DNA of 64,000 nt. Origin: Photorhabdus laumondii subsp. laumondii (GTDB taxonomy: Bacteria; Pseudomonadota; Gammaproteobacteria; Enterobacterales; Enterobacteriaceae). The stretch is from NCBI RefSeq assembly GCF_003343245.1, contig NZ_CP024901.1, forward strand, positions 806,001-870,000, given 5' to 3'. The notes under the pieces were generated by a model. It searched no databases, had not been told where the DNA came from, and saw only the letters and a list, made by a program, of their open reading frames with translations. Shown piece after piece: positions 32,475 to 41,284 of the stretch. Positions within the stretch are counted from its first letter, which is position 1. Every line of letters begins with the position of its first letter. The position numbers and the translations under genes are program-made.

Positions 32475-32670
32475 GCTGTTTTTCGTGCATATAAGTTTAG
32501 GGGCTGTCCTAAGTAACTGATCCTAATTAACCCGAATTCTGTTCAAGTCATCACTGGAAAATCGTCGACATCGCAGAAAATTTCTATTAATTTATCCATA
32601 GCCTGTTCCTCCCCGGAGCTGTTTCGGCGTGCACCAAAACATTGCTCCTGGAATAGGTTTCATGTCAATT

Positions 32671-33090
32671 TCTTATCCAGAATTTGGGTTAATTAAATAT
32701 AGTCTCGTATTATGTGATTACATATTATTATATGTTGTTTTACACGAAATTATTTAAGTGGGATCAATTTGAATAAACTATTTTTCATTTTAAAACCCCC
32801 GCTGTTTTCTATTTTAAATATATTTTTTTTCATGTTTTTTTAATTTTGTTTAAAATATTTGATTGAGTCATTATTAAAGCACGCAATTCATAATCTGGCT
32901 ATTGAGAAAAGTAGATCCTGATTTAATCATGTACCTAAAAGAAGTTATTCTGTTTGAAGTTATTTTCCAGGCATATTCGACTAAAAGTTTGTTTCAGATA
33001 GACAAAAATATCTCCTTGTCATCAACGATAATATGCTAATTCGAATCGATGCCAGGTTTGTGTATCGAATATGAGATTTTTACCGGCAAA
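32671..33090. repeat. lectin intergenic region, right arm of 420-bp inverted repeat
   Basis: This segment corresponds to the upstream/intergenic DNA seen between lectin genes, but no lectin gene follows it to the left. It is the inverted partner of 28077-28493. It ends at taccggcaaa, 1 bp before an ERIC. Confidence 0.85.
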
Positions 33091-33091
33091 T

Positions 33092-33218
33092 TATACCCTA
33101 TGGATTTCAAGGTGGATCGCGACGGCAAGGGAGCGAATCCCCGGGAGCATAGATAACTATGTGACCGGGGTGAGTGAGTGCAGCCAACAAAGAGGCAACT
33201 TGAAAGATGACGGGTATA
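33092..33218. repeat. ERIC element (127 bp)
   Basis: Full-length copy inserted in the lectin intergenic repeat. After it a diverged second copy of about 90 bp of the same intergenic DNA continues to the hairpin at 33323. Confidence 0.92.
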
Positions 33219-33322
33219 TTCAATCAAAAGTATATCTTTGTCATGAACAATAATACATGAGTTTGAACCCGTATTGAGCTTACATGTCGAATATTGGGTT
33301 AACTCCAGCAAATTAAGCACCA

Positions 33323-33370
33323 CTGGCCCGATGCAGAGCAGTGAATATTTTCTTTAATGCATCGGGCCAG
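33323..33370 (-). terminator. conserved hairpin after lectin gene 1
   Basis: A 13-bp stem (ctggcccgatgca with tgcatcgggccag) and a 22-nt loop lie about 40 nt beyond the minus-strand lectin stop. The same structure follows all five lectin genes with compensating changes. No long U-run follows, so it may be a terminator or an mRNA 3'-end stabiliser. Confidence 0.65.
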
Positions 33371-33410
33371 AAGATTACGTTTGTCTTGTGCGAAGCTGGC
33401 TCCTTCCAGA

Positions 33411-34541
33411 TTATTTGATCACAGAAGCGTCGATCAAGGTGATACCACCGATAAGAGCCCAGGTGGTCCACGATGATGTGGTTGATGAAGTAGTTTGCCA
33501 GAGATGCCAGAGTGCCTTATCAAGGCCAAGCACAAAGACCTCAATCCGGCCGTCTGAATTCTTCGCTACCGTTGGGGCACTGGCAATAATGCCGGTAAAT
33601 GAGCTCCAGTTAGACCACGGGCCGTTTTGGGAAGTTTGCCAGGTGCGCCAGAGCGTGTTATCAGCGCCGCGAGCAAAGACCTCAAGCCGGCCAGAGATAT
33701 TCTTCACCGCCGCTGGGGCGCTAGTGATCACACCATCCAAGCATTGCCAGTTTGACCATGAAACGGAATCAGAGCCGATCTGTGAAATGTGTCGGAGTGT
33801 GTTATCAGCACCGCGAGCAAAGACTTCGAGCCGACCATCGCAGTTGCCGATGACCACTGGGTCGCTAGTGATTACACTTTTCAGTGACTGCCAATTTGAC
33901 CATTGATCAGTGTGAGCAGCCGTTTGCCAAATGTGCCAAAGGGCATTATCGGCACCGCGAGCAAAGACTTCAATCCGACCATCGGCGTTGATATGTGCAG
34001 CCGGGTTACTGGTGAGCGTGCCACCCAGAGATTTCCAGTTTGACCACGAATTGGTATGGGCTGCGGTTTGCCAGATGTGCCATAGCGCGTTATCCGTGCC
34101 GCGAGCAAAGACCTCAAGTCGGCCGTCAGAGTTGAGACATACCTCAGGGTTGCTGGTTATACCTCCATACAGTGGCTGCCAGCTTGACCAGGTATTGGTA
34201 TCAGCGGCGGTCTGCCAGTTGTGCCAGAGTGCATTATCCGTACTACGCACGAATACTTCCAATCGACCGTCTGAATTACGATGAACGGCGGGTTTGCTGG
34301 TTACTACTCCGTTAAACTTGTTCCAGCCGGCCCAAGAGGAGTTTGGGAGCGGTGCTGTTTGCCAATTGTGCCACACTGCGCTGTCAGTGCTTACACCGAA
34401 AACCTCAAGTCGATTATCGGCATTGTTTGCTACTGAGACAATTCCAGATAACGCTATCGCAGAGTTCTCGATTGCTACCTCACCTGCAACATATGCTTCG
34501 GTATTATCTGGATTTGGCATTTTAATAGGTTCTTTTTTCAT
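33411..34541 (-). CDS. PLL-type seven-bladed beta-propeller lectin (paralogue 1)
   Basis: This 376-residue protein is built of about seven repeats of roughly 46-48 residues with the pattern DGRLEVFARGTDNALWHIWQ...WSNWQSLGG.ITSNPAV. That is the signature of the Photorhabdus PLL/PHL lectins, which bind fucose and O-methylated sugars and are implicated in host interaction. The Trp-rich positions between blades are the expected sugar-contact residues. There is no signal peptide. The N-terminal 40 residues (PNPDNTEAYVAGEVAIENSA) are non-repeat. It is the last of five tandem paralogues and is followed by a conserved hairpin. Confidence 0.92.
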   Translation of the reverse strand: MKKEPIKMPNPDNTEAYVAGEVAIENSAIALSGIVSVANNADNRLEVFGVSTDSAVWHNWQTAPLPNSSWAGWNKFNGVVTSKPAVHRNSDGRLEVFVRSTDNALWHNWQTAADTNTWSSWQPLYGGITSNPEVCLNSDGRLEVFARGTDNALWHIWQTAAHTNSWSNWKSLGGTLTSNPAAHINADGRIEVFARGADNALWHIWQTAAHTDQWSNWQSLKSVITSDPVVIGNCDGRLEVFARGADNTLRHISQIGSDSVSWSNWQCLDGVITSAPAAVKNISGRLEVFARGADNTLWRTWQTSQNGPWSNWSSFTGIIASAPTVAKNSDGRIEVFVLGLDKALWHLWQTTSSTTSSWTTWALIGGITLIDASVIK

Positions 34542-35114
34542 ATGTATATTCTCTTTAAAAATAATTTTTAGGATTCAGAAAATAATCATTTGATGAGAGA
34601 GGTATTCGTATTTATATATTGATGTTTTCACTAGTCTCCTATGTTCATTTATTAATGAAATAAACGGTGGATGTTTTTGTTTTGTTAATTATTGACCTGT
34701 AAAATGTTAATTAAATATAGTCTCTTATTATGTGATTACATGTTTTTATATATTTTTTTATACGAAATTATTTAAGTGGAATTAATTTTTCACAAACTGT
34801 TTTTCATTTTAAAGTCCCCGCTGGTTTCTATTTTAAATATATTTGTTTAATGTTTTTTTATTTTTTTAAAATATTTTATTGAATAATTATTAAAGCACAT
34901 AATTCATAATCTGGCTATTGAGAAACGCAGAACCTGATTTAATCATGTACCTAAAAGAGGTTATTCTGTTTGCAGTTGTTTTCCAGGAATATTCGACTAA
35001 TCGTCTGTTTCAAATAGACAAAAATATGTCCTTGTTATCAACTAATATGCTAATTCGAATTGATGCCAGGTTTGTGTATCGAATATCAGATTTTTACCGG
35101 CAAATTAAGTGCCA
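34542..35114 (-). promoter_or_regulatory. intergenic region upstream of lectin 1
   Basis: This AT-rich 570-bp region shares long similarity with the inverted-repeat arms and, more weakly, with the other lectin intergenic regions. It should contain the promoter of lectin 1. A gagaatatac segment just before the ATG is the ribosome-binding region. No gene is visible. Confidence 0.5.
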
Positions 35115-35162
35115 CTGGCCCGATAAAGCGCAGTGAATATTTTCTTTAGCGTATCGGGCCAG
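35115..35162 (-). terminator. conserved hairpin after lectin gene 2
   Basis: The stem ctggcccgata pairs with tatcgggccag. Relative to the other copies, changes on one side are matched on the other. Confidence 0.65.
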
Positions 35163-35203
35163 AAGGTGACGTTCGTCTTGTGCAAAGCTGGATTCATTCC
35201 AGA

Positions 35204-36319
35204 TTATTTGATTGCTGAAGCGTCGATTAAGCTGCCTTTGAGAGACACCCAAGCGGACCACGATGGTGTGGCTTGCCAGATGTTCCAGAGTGCGTTATCG
35301 GTGCCACGCGCAAAAACTTCAAGCCGACCATCGGCGTCTTCCACTGCCGTTGGCGCGCTGGTGATCGTTCCATTTAACGTGGCCCAGTTAGACCACGGAC
35401 CGGAATGGGAAACTGTTTGCCAGATGTGGTAGAGCGCATTATTGGTGCCGCGTGCGAAAACTTCAAGCCGACCATCGGAATTCTTCACCACCGCAGGAGC
35501 ACTGGTAATCACGCCATTCAACGAAGCCCAGTTGGACCACGGGCCGCCATGGGGAACGGTTTGCCAGATGTGGTAGAGTGCGTTATTGGAACCGCGCGCA
35601 AAGACTTCAAGCCGACCGTCAGCGGTGCCGATGACGACAGGATCGCTAGTGATGACACCACCGAGTGAGTCCCAACCTGACCACTGATTGGAATCAGGAG
35701 CGGTTTGCCAGATGTGCCAAAGTGCATTATCCGTACCACGCGCAAAGACCTCAAGCCGGCCGTCGGAGTTGATATGAACCGCCGGGTTGCTGGTGATCAC
35801 GCCGTTCAAAGATTGCCAGCTAGACCACGGACCGGAATGAGCAGCAGTTTGTGAGATGTGCCAAAGTGCATTATCGGTGCCACGTGCAAAGACGTCGATC
35901 CGACCATCGGTGTTGACATATACCGCGGGGTTACTAGTAATTGTACCCCCTAAAGATTGCCAGTTTGACCAACCAGCATTGGTGGCGGTTTGCCAGATAT
36001 GCCAGAGCGCATTATCGGTGCCACGTGCGAATACCTCTAGCCGACCGTCTGTATTGATATAAACGACAGGTTTGCTGGTTACCTTTCCATTAAGTGAGAT
36101 CCAGCCGGTCCAGGAAGAGCCTGAGTGTGGTGCTGTTTGTCTGTTGTGCCACACGGCATTGTCAGTGCCCACACCGAAAACTTCGATCCGACCATCGGAG
36201 GTGTTTACCACTGAAACAATTTCAGACAAGGCGATTGCCGCGTTTTCGATTGCTACTTCACTTGCAACAAGTAGCTCGGCATTATCTGGCCTTGGTATAT
36301 TAGTAGGTTCTTCTTGCAT
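35204..36319 (-). CDS. PLL-type seven-bladed beta-propeller lectin (paralogue 2)
   Basis: This 371-residue paralogue of the neighbouring lectins has seven clear blades (for example DGRLEVFARGTDNALWHIWQ). The last blade ends in SLKGSLIDASAIK, the C-terminus shared by most copies. An aacgagga ribosome-binding site precedes the ATG. No signal peptide is seen, as for the others, so release may depend on a non-classical route or cell lysis. Confidence 0.93.
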   Translation of the reverse strand: MQEEPTNIPRPDNAELLVASEVAIENAAIALSEIVSVVNTSDGRIEVFGVGTDNAVWHNRQTAPHSGSSWTGWISLNGKVTSKPVVYINTDGRLEVFARGTDNALWHIWQTATNAGWSNWQSLGGTITSNPAVYVNTDGRIDVFARGTDNALWHISQTAAHSGPWSSWQSLNGVITSNPAVHINSDGRLEVFARGTDNALWHIWQTAPDSNQWSGWDSLGGVITSDPVVIGTADGRLEVFARGSNNALYHIWQTVPHGGPWSNWASLNGVITSAPAVVKNSDGRLEVFARGTNNALYHIWQTVSHSGPWSNWATLNGTITSAPTAVEDADGRLEVFARGTDNALWNIWQATPSWSAWVSLKGSLIDASAIK

Positions 36320-36700
36320 ATATATCCTCGTTAGAAATAATTTTGCAGATTCACTAAATAGTCATTTAATAAGCGAGATGTTTAATTCTTTAAATTAATA
36401 TTCTCACTTTTTCTCTTTATTTTTTGAAGAAATCATTAATGTTTTATTTGATGCTGATTAATGGTCCGTGAAGTATTAAGTGGATGTGATGCTACATTAT
36501 AAAATCTCGTGTGTTTATATATATTTTTACATACAGCCATTCAAAAATAATAAATTATAAATAAATTATTTCCCTGTTTTAAGGTTTCCTTTTACTTATA
36601 TTTGAAAAATATATTTTTATCATAAATAACGGGAATGAACTTGAGTGAATACCCGGCTTGTGTGTCGAATATTGGGATAACACCAGCAAATTAGGTAATA
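36320..36700 (-). promoter_or_regulatory. intergenic region upstream of lectin 2
   Basis: AT-rich promoter region with no ORF. It is related to the other lectin intergenic regions but more diverged. Confidence 0.45.
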
Positions 36701-36748
36701 CTGGCCTGATGCGGGGTAGTGAATGTTTTCTCTAATGCATCAGGCCAG
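36701..36748 (-). terminator. conserved hairpin after lectin gene 3
   Basis: The stem ctggcctgatgc pairs with gcatcaggccag. The third-position C/T change of the stem is compensated by G/A on the other strand. Confidence 0.65.
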
Positions 36749-36778
36749 AAAATGACGCAGAATCTGGTTTCCTCCAGA

Positions 36779-37894
36779 TTATTTTATCGCTGAGGCGTCG
36801 ATTAAGTTACCGCCAAGGGAGGTCCAAGTGGACCACGATGATGTAGTTTGCTGAATATGACAGAGTGCGTTATTCGCACCGCGTGCAAAAACTTCAAGCC
36901 AGCCGTCAGAATTCTTCGCCACTGTGGGAGCGCTGGTAATCACACCAGACAAAGAGGTCCATTCAGACCATGCATCCGATGTTGCCGTCTGCCAGATATG
37001 CCAGAGAGCGTTATCGGGGCCGCGCGCAAAGACCTCAAGCCGACCGTCGGCGTTGATATGCACAGCCGGGTCGCTGGTGATGATACCAGACAGTGACCGC
37101 CAGTTTGTCCAACCTGCATTAGGAGCGACCTGCCAGATGTGCCAGAGAGCATTATCGGAGCCGCGTGCAAAGACCTCAAGTCGACCATCAGAGTTGCTGA
37201 TCACCACTGGATTGCTCGTTATCACACCACTCAGTGACTGCCAGTTTGTCCAAGGATAGGTATGAGAAGCCGTTTGCTTGATGTACCAGAGAGAGTAATC
37301 GTTGCTGCGTGCAAAGACCTCAGGCCGACCACTGGCGTTAACATATACTGTTGGATCACTGGTGAGCACGCCATTTAGTGACTGCCAATTAGACCACGGA
37401 CCGGCATGGGGAGCGGTTTGCCAGATGTGCCAGAGAGCATTATCGGCACCGCGTGCAAAGACCTCAAGTCGGCCATCGGAGTTGATATATACCACTGGAT
37501 TGCTGGTGATCTGACCACCTAAAGATTGCCAGCCTGACCAACCAGCACCGGGGACGGTCTGCCAGTTATGCCATAACGCATTATCTGTGCCACGTACGAA
37601 TACTTCCAATCTGCCGTCTGAGTTAATGTGAACGGCGGGTTTGCTGGTCGCTCCTTCATTCAGTGAGTGCCAGCCAGACCAGGAAGATCCGGTATTAGGT
37701 ACCGTTTGCCAGTTGTGCCACACAGCATTGTTGGTGCCTACACCGAAAACCTCAAGCCGACCATCGGCGTTATTTGCCGCCGAGATAACGCCGGATAACG
37801 CGGTCCAAGAGATTTCATTGGATATTTCTATTTCGTCTGAAATAGATGATTTGGTATTATCTGGCCCTGATGTATTAATAGATTCTTTTTTCAT
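36779..37894 (-). CDS. PLL-type seven-bladed beta-propeller lectin (paralogue 3)
   Basis: This 371-residue protein has seven blades. One central blade is diverged (VFARSNDYSLWYIKQTASHT), replacing the usual NALWHIWQ core, so one sugar pocket may differ. It ends NLIDASAIK. The N-terminus (KKESINTSGPDNTKS) is a non-repeat leader as in the other copies. The start is preceded by aaagagga. Confidence 0.93.
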   Translation of the reverse strand: MKKESINTSGPDNTKSSISDEIEISNEISWTALSGVISAANNADGRLEVFGVGTNNAVWHNWQTVPNTGSSWSGWHSLNEGATSKPAVHINSDGRLEVFVRGTDNALWHNWQTVPGAGWSGWQSLGGQITSNPVVYINSDGRLEVFARGADNALWHIWQTAPHAGPWSNWQSLNGVLTSDPTVYVNASGRPEVFARSNDYSLWYIKQTASHTYPWTNWQSLSGVITSNPVVISNSDGRLEVFARGSDNALWHIWQVAPNAGWTNWRSLSGIITSDPAVHINADGRLEVFARGPDNALWHIWQTATSDAWSEWTSLSGVITSAPTVAKNSDGWLEVFARGANNALCHIQQTTSSWSTWTSLGGNLIDASAIK

Positions 37895-38300
37895 AATATA
37901 TATCCTCTTTAGGTATCATTTTTTAGACTCACTAAATAGTCATTTAATAAACAGTGTATTTAATTTCACATTAATACTTCCGATTGCATTCTGTGTATTT
38001 TTATTCATAAAATGAATAAATGATATTTTATTTTGTGTTAAACTTTAATTATTAATTTATTGGGTTTAATTTTATATTATGGATGTCTATGTTTTGGATA
38101 TGTATTTTCAAATACGAACATCTAAAAAACATTAATTATATATAAACTGTTTTCTTATTTTAAAGTTTTCTTTGCTTTCTATTTTAAGTCTGTTTTTTTA
38201 CGGTTATATTTGTTTTTTTATTCAAAATATCTGATGATCGTTATTAAAGTACAAAATTCGTCATCTGGCTATTGGATTAATTCCAGCACATTAGGTAATA
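37895..38300 (-). promoter_or_regulatory. intergenic region upstream of lectin 3
   Basis: AT-rich promoter region; no gene is seen. Confidence 0.45.
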
Positions 38301-38348
38301 CTGGCCTGATGCAGAGTAGTGAATGTTTTCTCTAATGCATCAGGCCGG
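38301..38348 (-). terminator. conserved hairpin after lectin gene 4
   Basis: The stem ctggcctgatgc pairs with gcatcaggccgg, with one G-U-type pair near its base. Confidence 0.65.
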
Positions 38349-38390
38349 AAAGTTGTGCTCGCTTTGTGCGAAGCTAGATTATTTGATTGC

Positions 38391-39500
38391 TCAAGTGCTG
38401 ATTAAGGAGCCATTAAGGGATAACCAAGGGGACCACGATGGTGATGTGGTTTGCCTGATATTCCAGAGTGCATGATCGGAGCCAAGTACAAAAACTTCCA
38501 GCAGGCCATCGGCGTCTTGCGCCACAGTTGGTGCGCTGATGATATTGCCGTTCAATGAGGCCCAGCTCGACCACGGGCCGGAATGAGAAACAGTTTGCCA
38601 GATGTGCCAGAGTGCGTTATCGGCACCGCATACAAAGACTTCTAGCCGGTTGTCCCAATTCCTCGCTACAGTTGGTGCGCTGATGATATTGCCGTTCAAC
38701 GAGACCCAGCCTGACCACGGACCGGAATGGGGAACAGTTTGCCAATTGTGCCAAAGTGCGTTATCGGAACCACGCACAAAGACTTCCAGTCGACCATCAA
38801 CGGTGCCAATAACCGCAGGGTCGCTACTAATTGAGCCGTTGAGTGACTCCCAATTTGACCACAGGTTGGAATCAGGGGCGGTTTGAGAGATGTGCCAAAG
38901 TGCGTTATCGGAGCCACGTACAAAGACTTCAAGCCGACCGTCGGAGTTGATATGGACGGCTGGGTTGCCGATGATGTTGCCATTCAAAGATTGCCAGCTT
39001 GACCACGGATTGGAATGAGCGGCAGTTTGAGAGAGGTGCCAAAGTGCATTATCGGAGCCACGTACAAAGACTTCGAGTCGACCATCGGTGTTGACATAGA
39101 CCGCTGGGTTACTAGCAATTGAACCCCCTAAAGATTGCCAGCCTGACCAACCGAGATTGGGAGCAATCTGCCAGTTATGCCATAACGCATTATCGGAGCC
39201 ACGGACGAATACTTCCAATCGATCGTCTGTATTGACATAAACGGCGGGTTTGCTGGTCACGTTGCCATTAAGTGAGAGCCAGCCGGACCAGGGAGAGTTT
39301 GAGTATGGTGTTAATTGCCAATTGTGCCACACAGCATGGTCAGAACCTACACCGAAAACTTCGAGTCGACCGTCGGAGGTGTTTGCCACTGAGACAATTT
39401 CAGACAACCCGGTTGCAGTGCTCTCGATTTCTACCTCATCTTTTTTAACATATGATTCGGTATTATCTGGATTTGATGTATTAATAGATTCTTGTTGCAT
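38391..39500 (-). CDS. PLL-type seven-bladed beta-propeller lectin (paralogue 4), C-terminus shortened
   Basis: This 369-residue paralogue has highly uniform blades of the form DGRLEVFVRGSDNALWHNWQ. It stops at LIST because the codon that is TCA (Ser) in the other copies is TGA here; the following codons would still read AIK and a stop. It therefore lacks the last four residues of the shared C-terminus. The change probably affects only the closing strand edge. An aacgagga ribosome-binding site is present. Confidence 0.92.
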   Translation of the reverse strand: MQQESINTSNPDNTESYVKKDEVEIESTATGLSEIVSVANTSDGRLEVFGVGSDHAVWHNWQLTPYSNSPWSGWLSLNGNVTSKPAVYVNTDDRLEVFVRGSDNALWHNWQIAPNLGWSGWQSLGGSIASNPAVYVNTDGRLEVFVRGSDNALWHLSQTAAHSNPWSSWQSLNGNIIGNPAVHINSDGRLEVFVRGSDNALWHISQTAPDSNLWSNWESLNGSISSDPAVIGTVDGRLEVFVRGSDNALWHNWQTVPHSGPWSGWVSLNGNIISAPTVARNWDNRLEVFVCGADNALWHIWQTVSHSGPWSSWASLNGNIISAPTVAQDADGLLEVFVLGSDHALWNIRQTTSPSWSPWLSLNGSLIST

Positions 39501-39955
39501 ATATGTATCCTCGTTAGAAATAATTTCTTTTGCTCACTAAATAGTTATTTAATAAGTGAGATATTTAATTCTGTGAATTAATATTCTCACTTTTATTTTT
39601 AGAGAAATAATGAATGTTCTATTTGATACTGGTTTATGAACAGGAAAGTGTCAAATAAATATGATATTACATTATAAAACTACCTGTGTTTATATATTCA
39701 CATGCATTTATTCAAAAATAATAAATTATAGATGAAATGTTTTCCTATTTTAAAATGTATTTTTATCATAATTGTTCTAGTTTTATTATAATTATCTGAT
39801 AACCAAGCGGTTACTTTGTTAGAGATTACTTTCTAGATAATTCAATTAAAAGTCTATTTCAGATGGATAAAACTATATGTTTATCGTTAATAAAATACGA
39901 GAATGTCAGGTTTACATATCGAATATTGGGATAACACCAGAAAATTGAAGTATTG
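39501..39955 (-). promoter_or_regulatory. intergenic region upstream of lectin 4
   Basis: AT-rich promoter region; no gene is seen. Confidence 0.45.
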
Positions 39956-40003
39956 CTGGCCTGATGCAGAGTAGTGAATGCTTTCTCTAATGCACCGGGC
40001 CAG
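39956..40003 (-). terminator. conserved hairpin after lectin gene 5
   Basis: The stem ctggcctgatgca faces tgcaccgggccag, so this copy keeps most pairs, with two wobble or mismatch positions. Confidence 0.6.
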
Positions 40004-40043
40004 AAAATTACGTATATGTTGTTCGAATTTGGCTCCTTTCAGA

Positions 40044-41159
40044 TTATTTGATTGCTGAGGCGTCGATTAATGTTCCCCCTAGGGAGGCCCAAGAGGACCA
40101 TGATGATGGACTCGTCCTCTTGATGTTCCAGAGTGCGTTATCGGTGGCGCGTACAAAGACTTCAATATAGCCATTAGCGTTTTCCACGACATCTGGGCCG
40201 CTGGAAAGTCCACCACCCAATGAGCCCCAGTTGGACCATGAACCGGAATGGGTATCATTTTGCCAGATGTGCCAGAGTGCGTTATCGATGGCACGTGCAA
40301 AGACGACAAGCCGATTGTCGAAGTATTTTATTACCGCTGGTGCGCTGGTGATAGTACCACCCAATGAGGCCCAATTAGACCACTGACTAGAATTGGGGGC
40401 CGTTTGCCAGATATGCCAGAGTGCATTATCGACAGCACGCACAAAAACCTCTAGTCGGCCATCGACAGTGCGGGCTACCACTGGGTCACTGGAGAGAACG
40501 CCACCCAAAGAGTGCCAGCCTGACCAATAACCGGAATGGGGAGCGGTTTGCCAGATGTGCCAAAGTGCGTTATCGGCCCCGCGGGCAAAGACTTCAAGCC
40601 GACCATCGGCATTGATATGGACGGCTGGGTTACTGGTGATCACGTGGCCCAGAGAATACCAGCTTGACCACGGATTAGAGTGGGGAGCGGTTTGCCAAAT
40701 GTGCCAGAGTGTATTATCGAGGCCGCGGGCGAAGACCTCAAGCCGACCATCGGCGTTGATATATACCGCAGGGTTACTGGTGAGCGCTCCGCCTAAAGAT
40801 TGCCAGCCTGACCAACTAGCGTTGGGTGTGGTTTGCCAGTTATGCCATAACGCGTTATCTGAGCCACGTACGAATACTTCTAATCGACCGTCTGAATTGA
40901 GATAAGCGGCGGGTTTGCTGGTCACACTTCCACCGAGTGAGCTCCAGCCGGTCCAGGAAGCGCCTGTATGTGTCGTTTGCCCATTGCGCCACACTGCATT
41001 ATCGCCACCTACACCGAAAACCTCGATCCGACCATCAGAGGTGTTCGCCACTGAGACAATGCCAGACGCCGCGATGGTAGGGTTTTCGATTTCAACCTCA
41101 TTTGCATCAGATGATTCGGTATTATCTGGATTTGATGTTTTAATCGGTTCTTTTTTCAT
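40044..41159 (-). CDS. PLL-type seven-bladed beta-propeller lectin (paralogue 5)
   Basis: This 371-residue protein has seven blades (DGRLEVFARGADNALWHIWQ and variants). One late blade is diverged (VVFARAIDNALWHIWQNDTH). It ends TLIDASAIK. The N-terminal leader is KKEPIKTSNPDNTES. It is the promoter-distal end of the row as seen from the right, next to an IS630-family element. aacgagga precedes the ATG. Confidence 0.93.
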   Translation of the reverse strand: MKKEPIKTSNPDNTESSDANEVEIENPTIAASGIVSVANTSDGRIEVFGVGGDNAVWRNGQTTHTGASWTGWSSLGGSVTSKPAAYLNSDGRLEVFVRGSDNALWHNWQTTPNASWSGWQSLGGALTSNPAVYINADGRLEVFARGLDNTLWHIWQTAPHSNPWSSWYSLGHVITSNPAVHINADGRLEVFARGADNALWHIWQTAPHSGYWSGWHSLGGVLSSDPVVARTVDGRLEVFVRAVDNALWHIWQTAPNSSQWSNWASLGGTITSAPAVIKYFDNRLVVFARAIDNALWHIWQNDTHSGSWSNWGSLGGGLSSGPDVVENANGYIEVFVRATDNALWNIKRTSPSSWSSWASLGGTLIDASAIK

Positions 41160-41284
41160 ATATATATCCTCGTTAAAAATAATTTTTTAGATTAACCAAA
41201 AAGTCATTTAATAATTAATGTCTTAATTCTTTAAAATTAATCTTTTCATTTATGTTCTTATTTTTCTTAAAAAATAATGGCTAA

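Noticed and set aside
32500..32545. IS-end-like sequence (ggggctgtcctaagtaac) near the inverted repeat
   Set aside because: It resembles the end of an insertion sequence, but no partner end or transposase remnant is visible nearby.
33931..41190. Many plus-strand ORFs antisense to the lectin genes with repeated CQMCQSALSAPRAKTSSRPS-like peptides
   Set aside because: The repeats are the mirror image of the lectin blades on the opposite strand; the lectin frames are far longer and match a known family.
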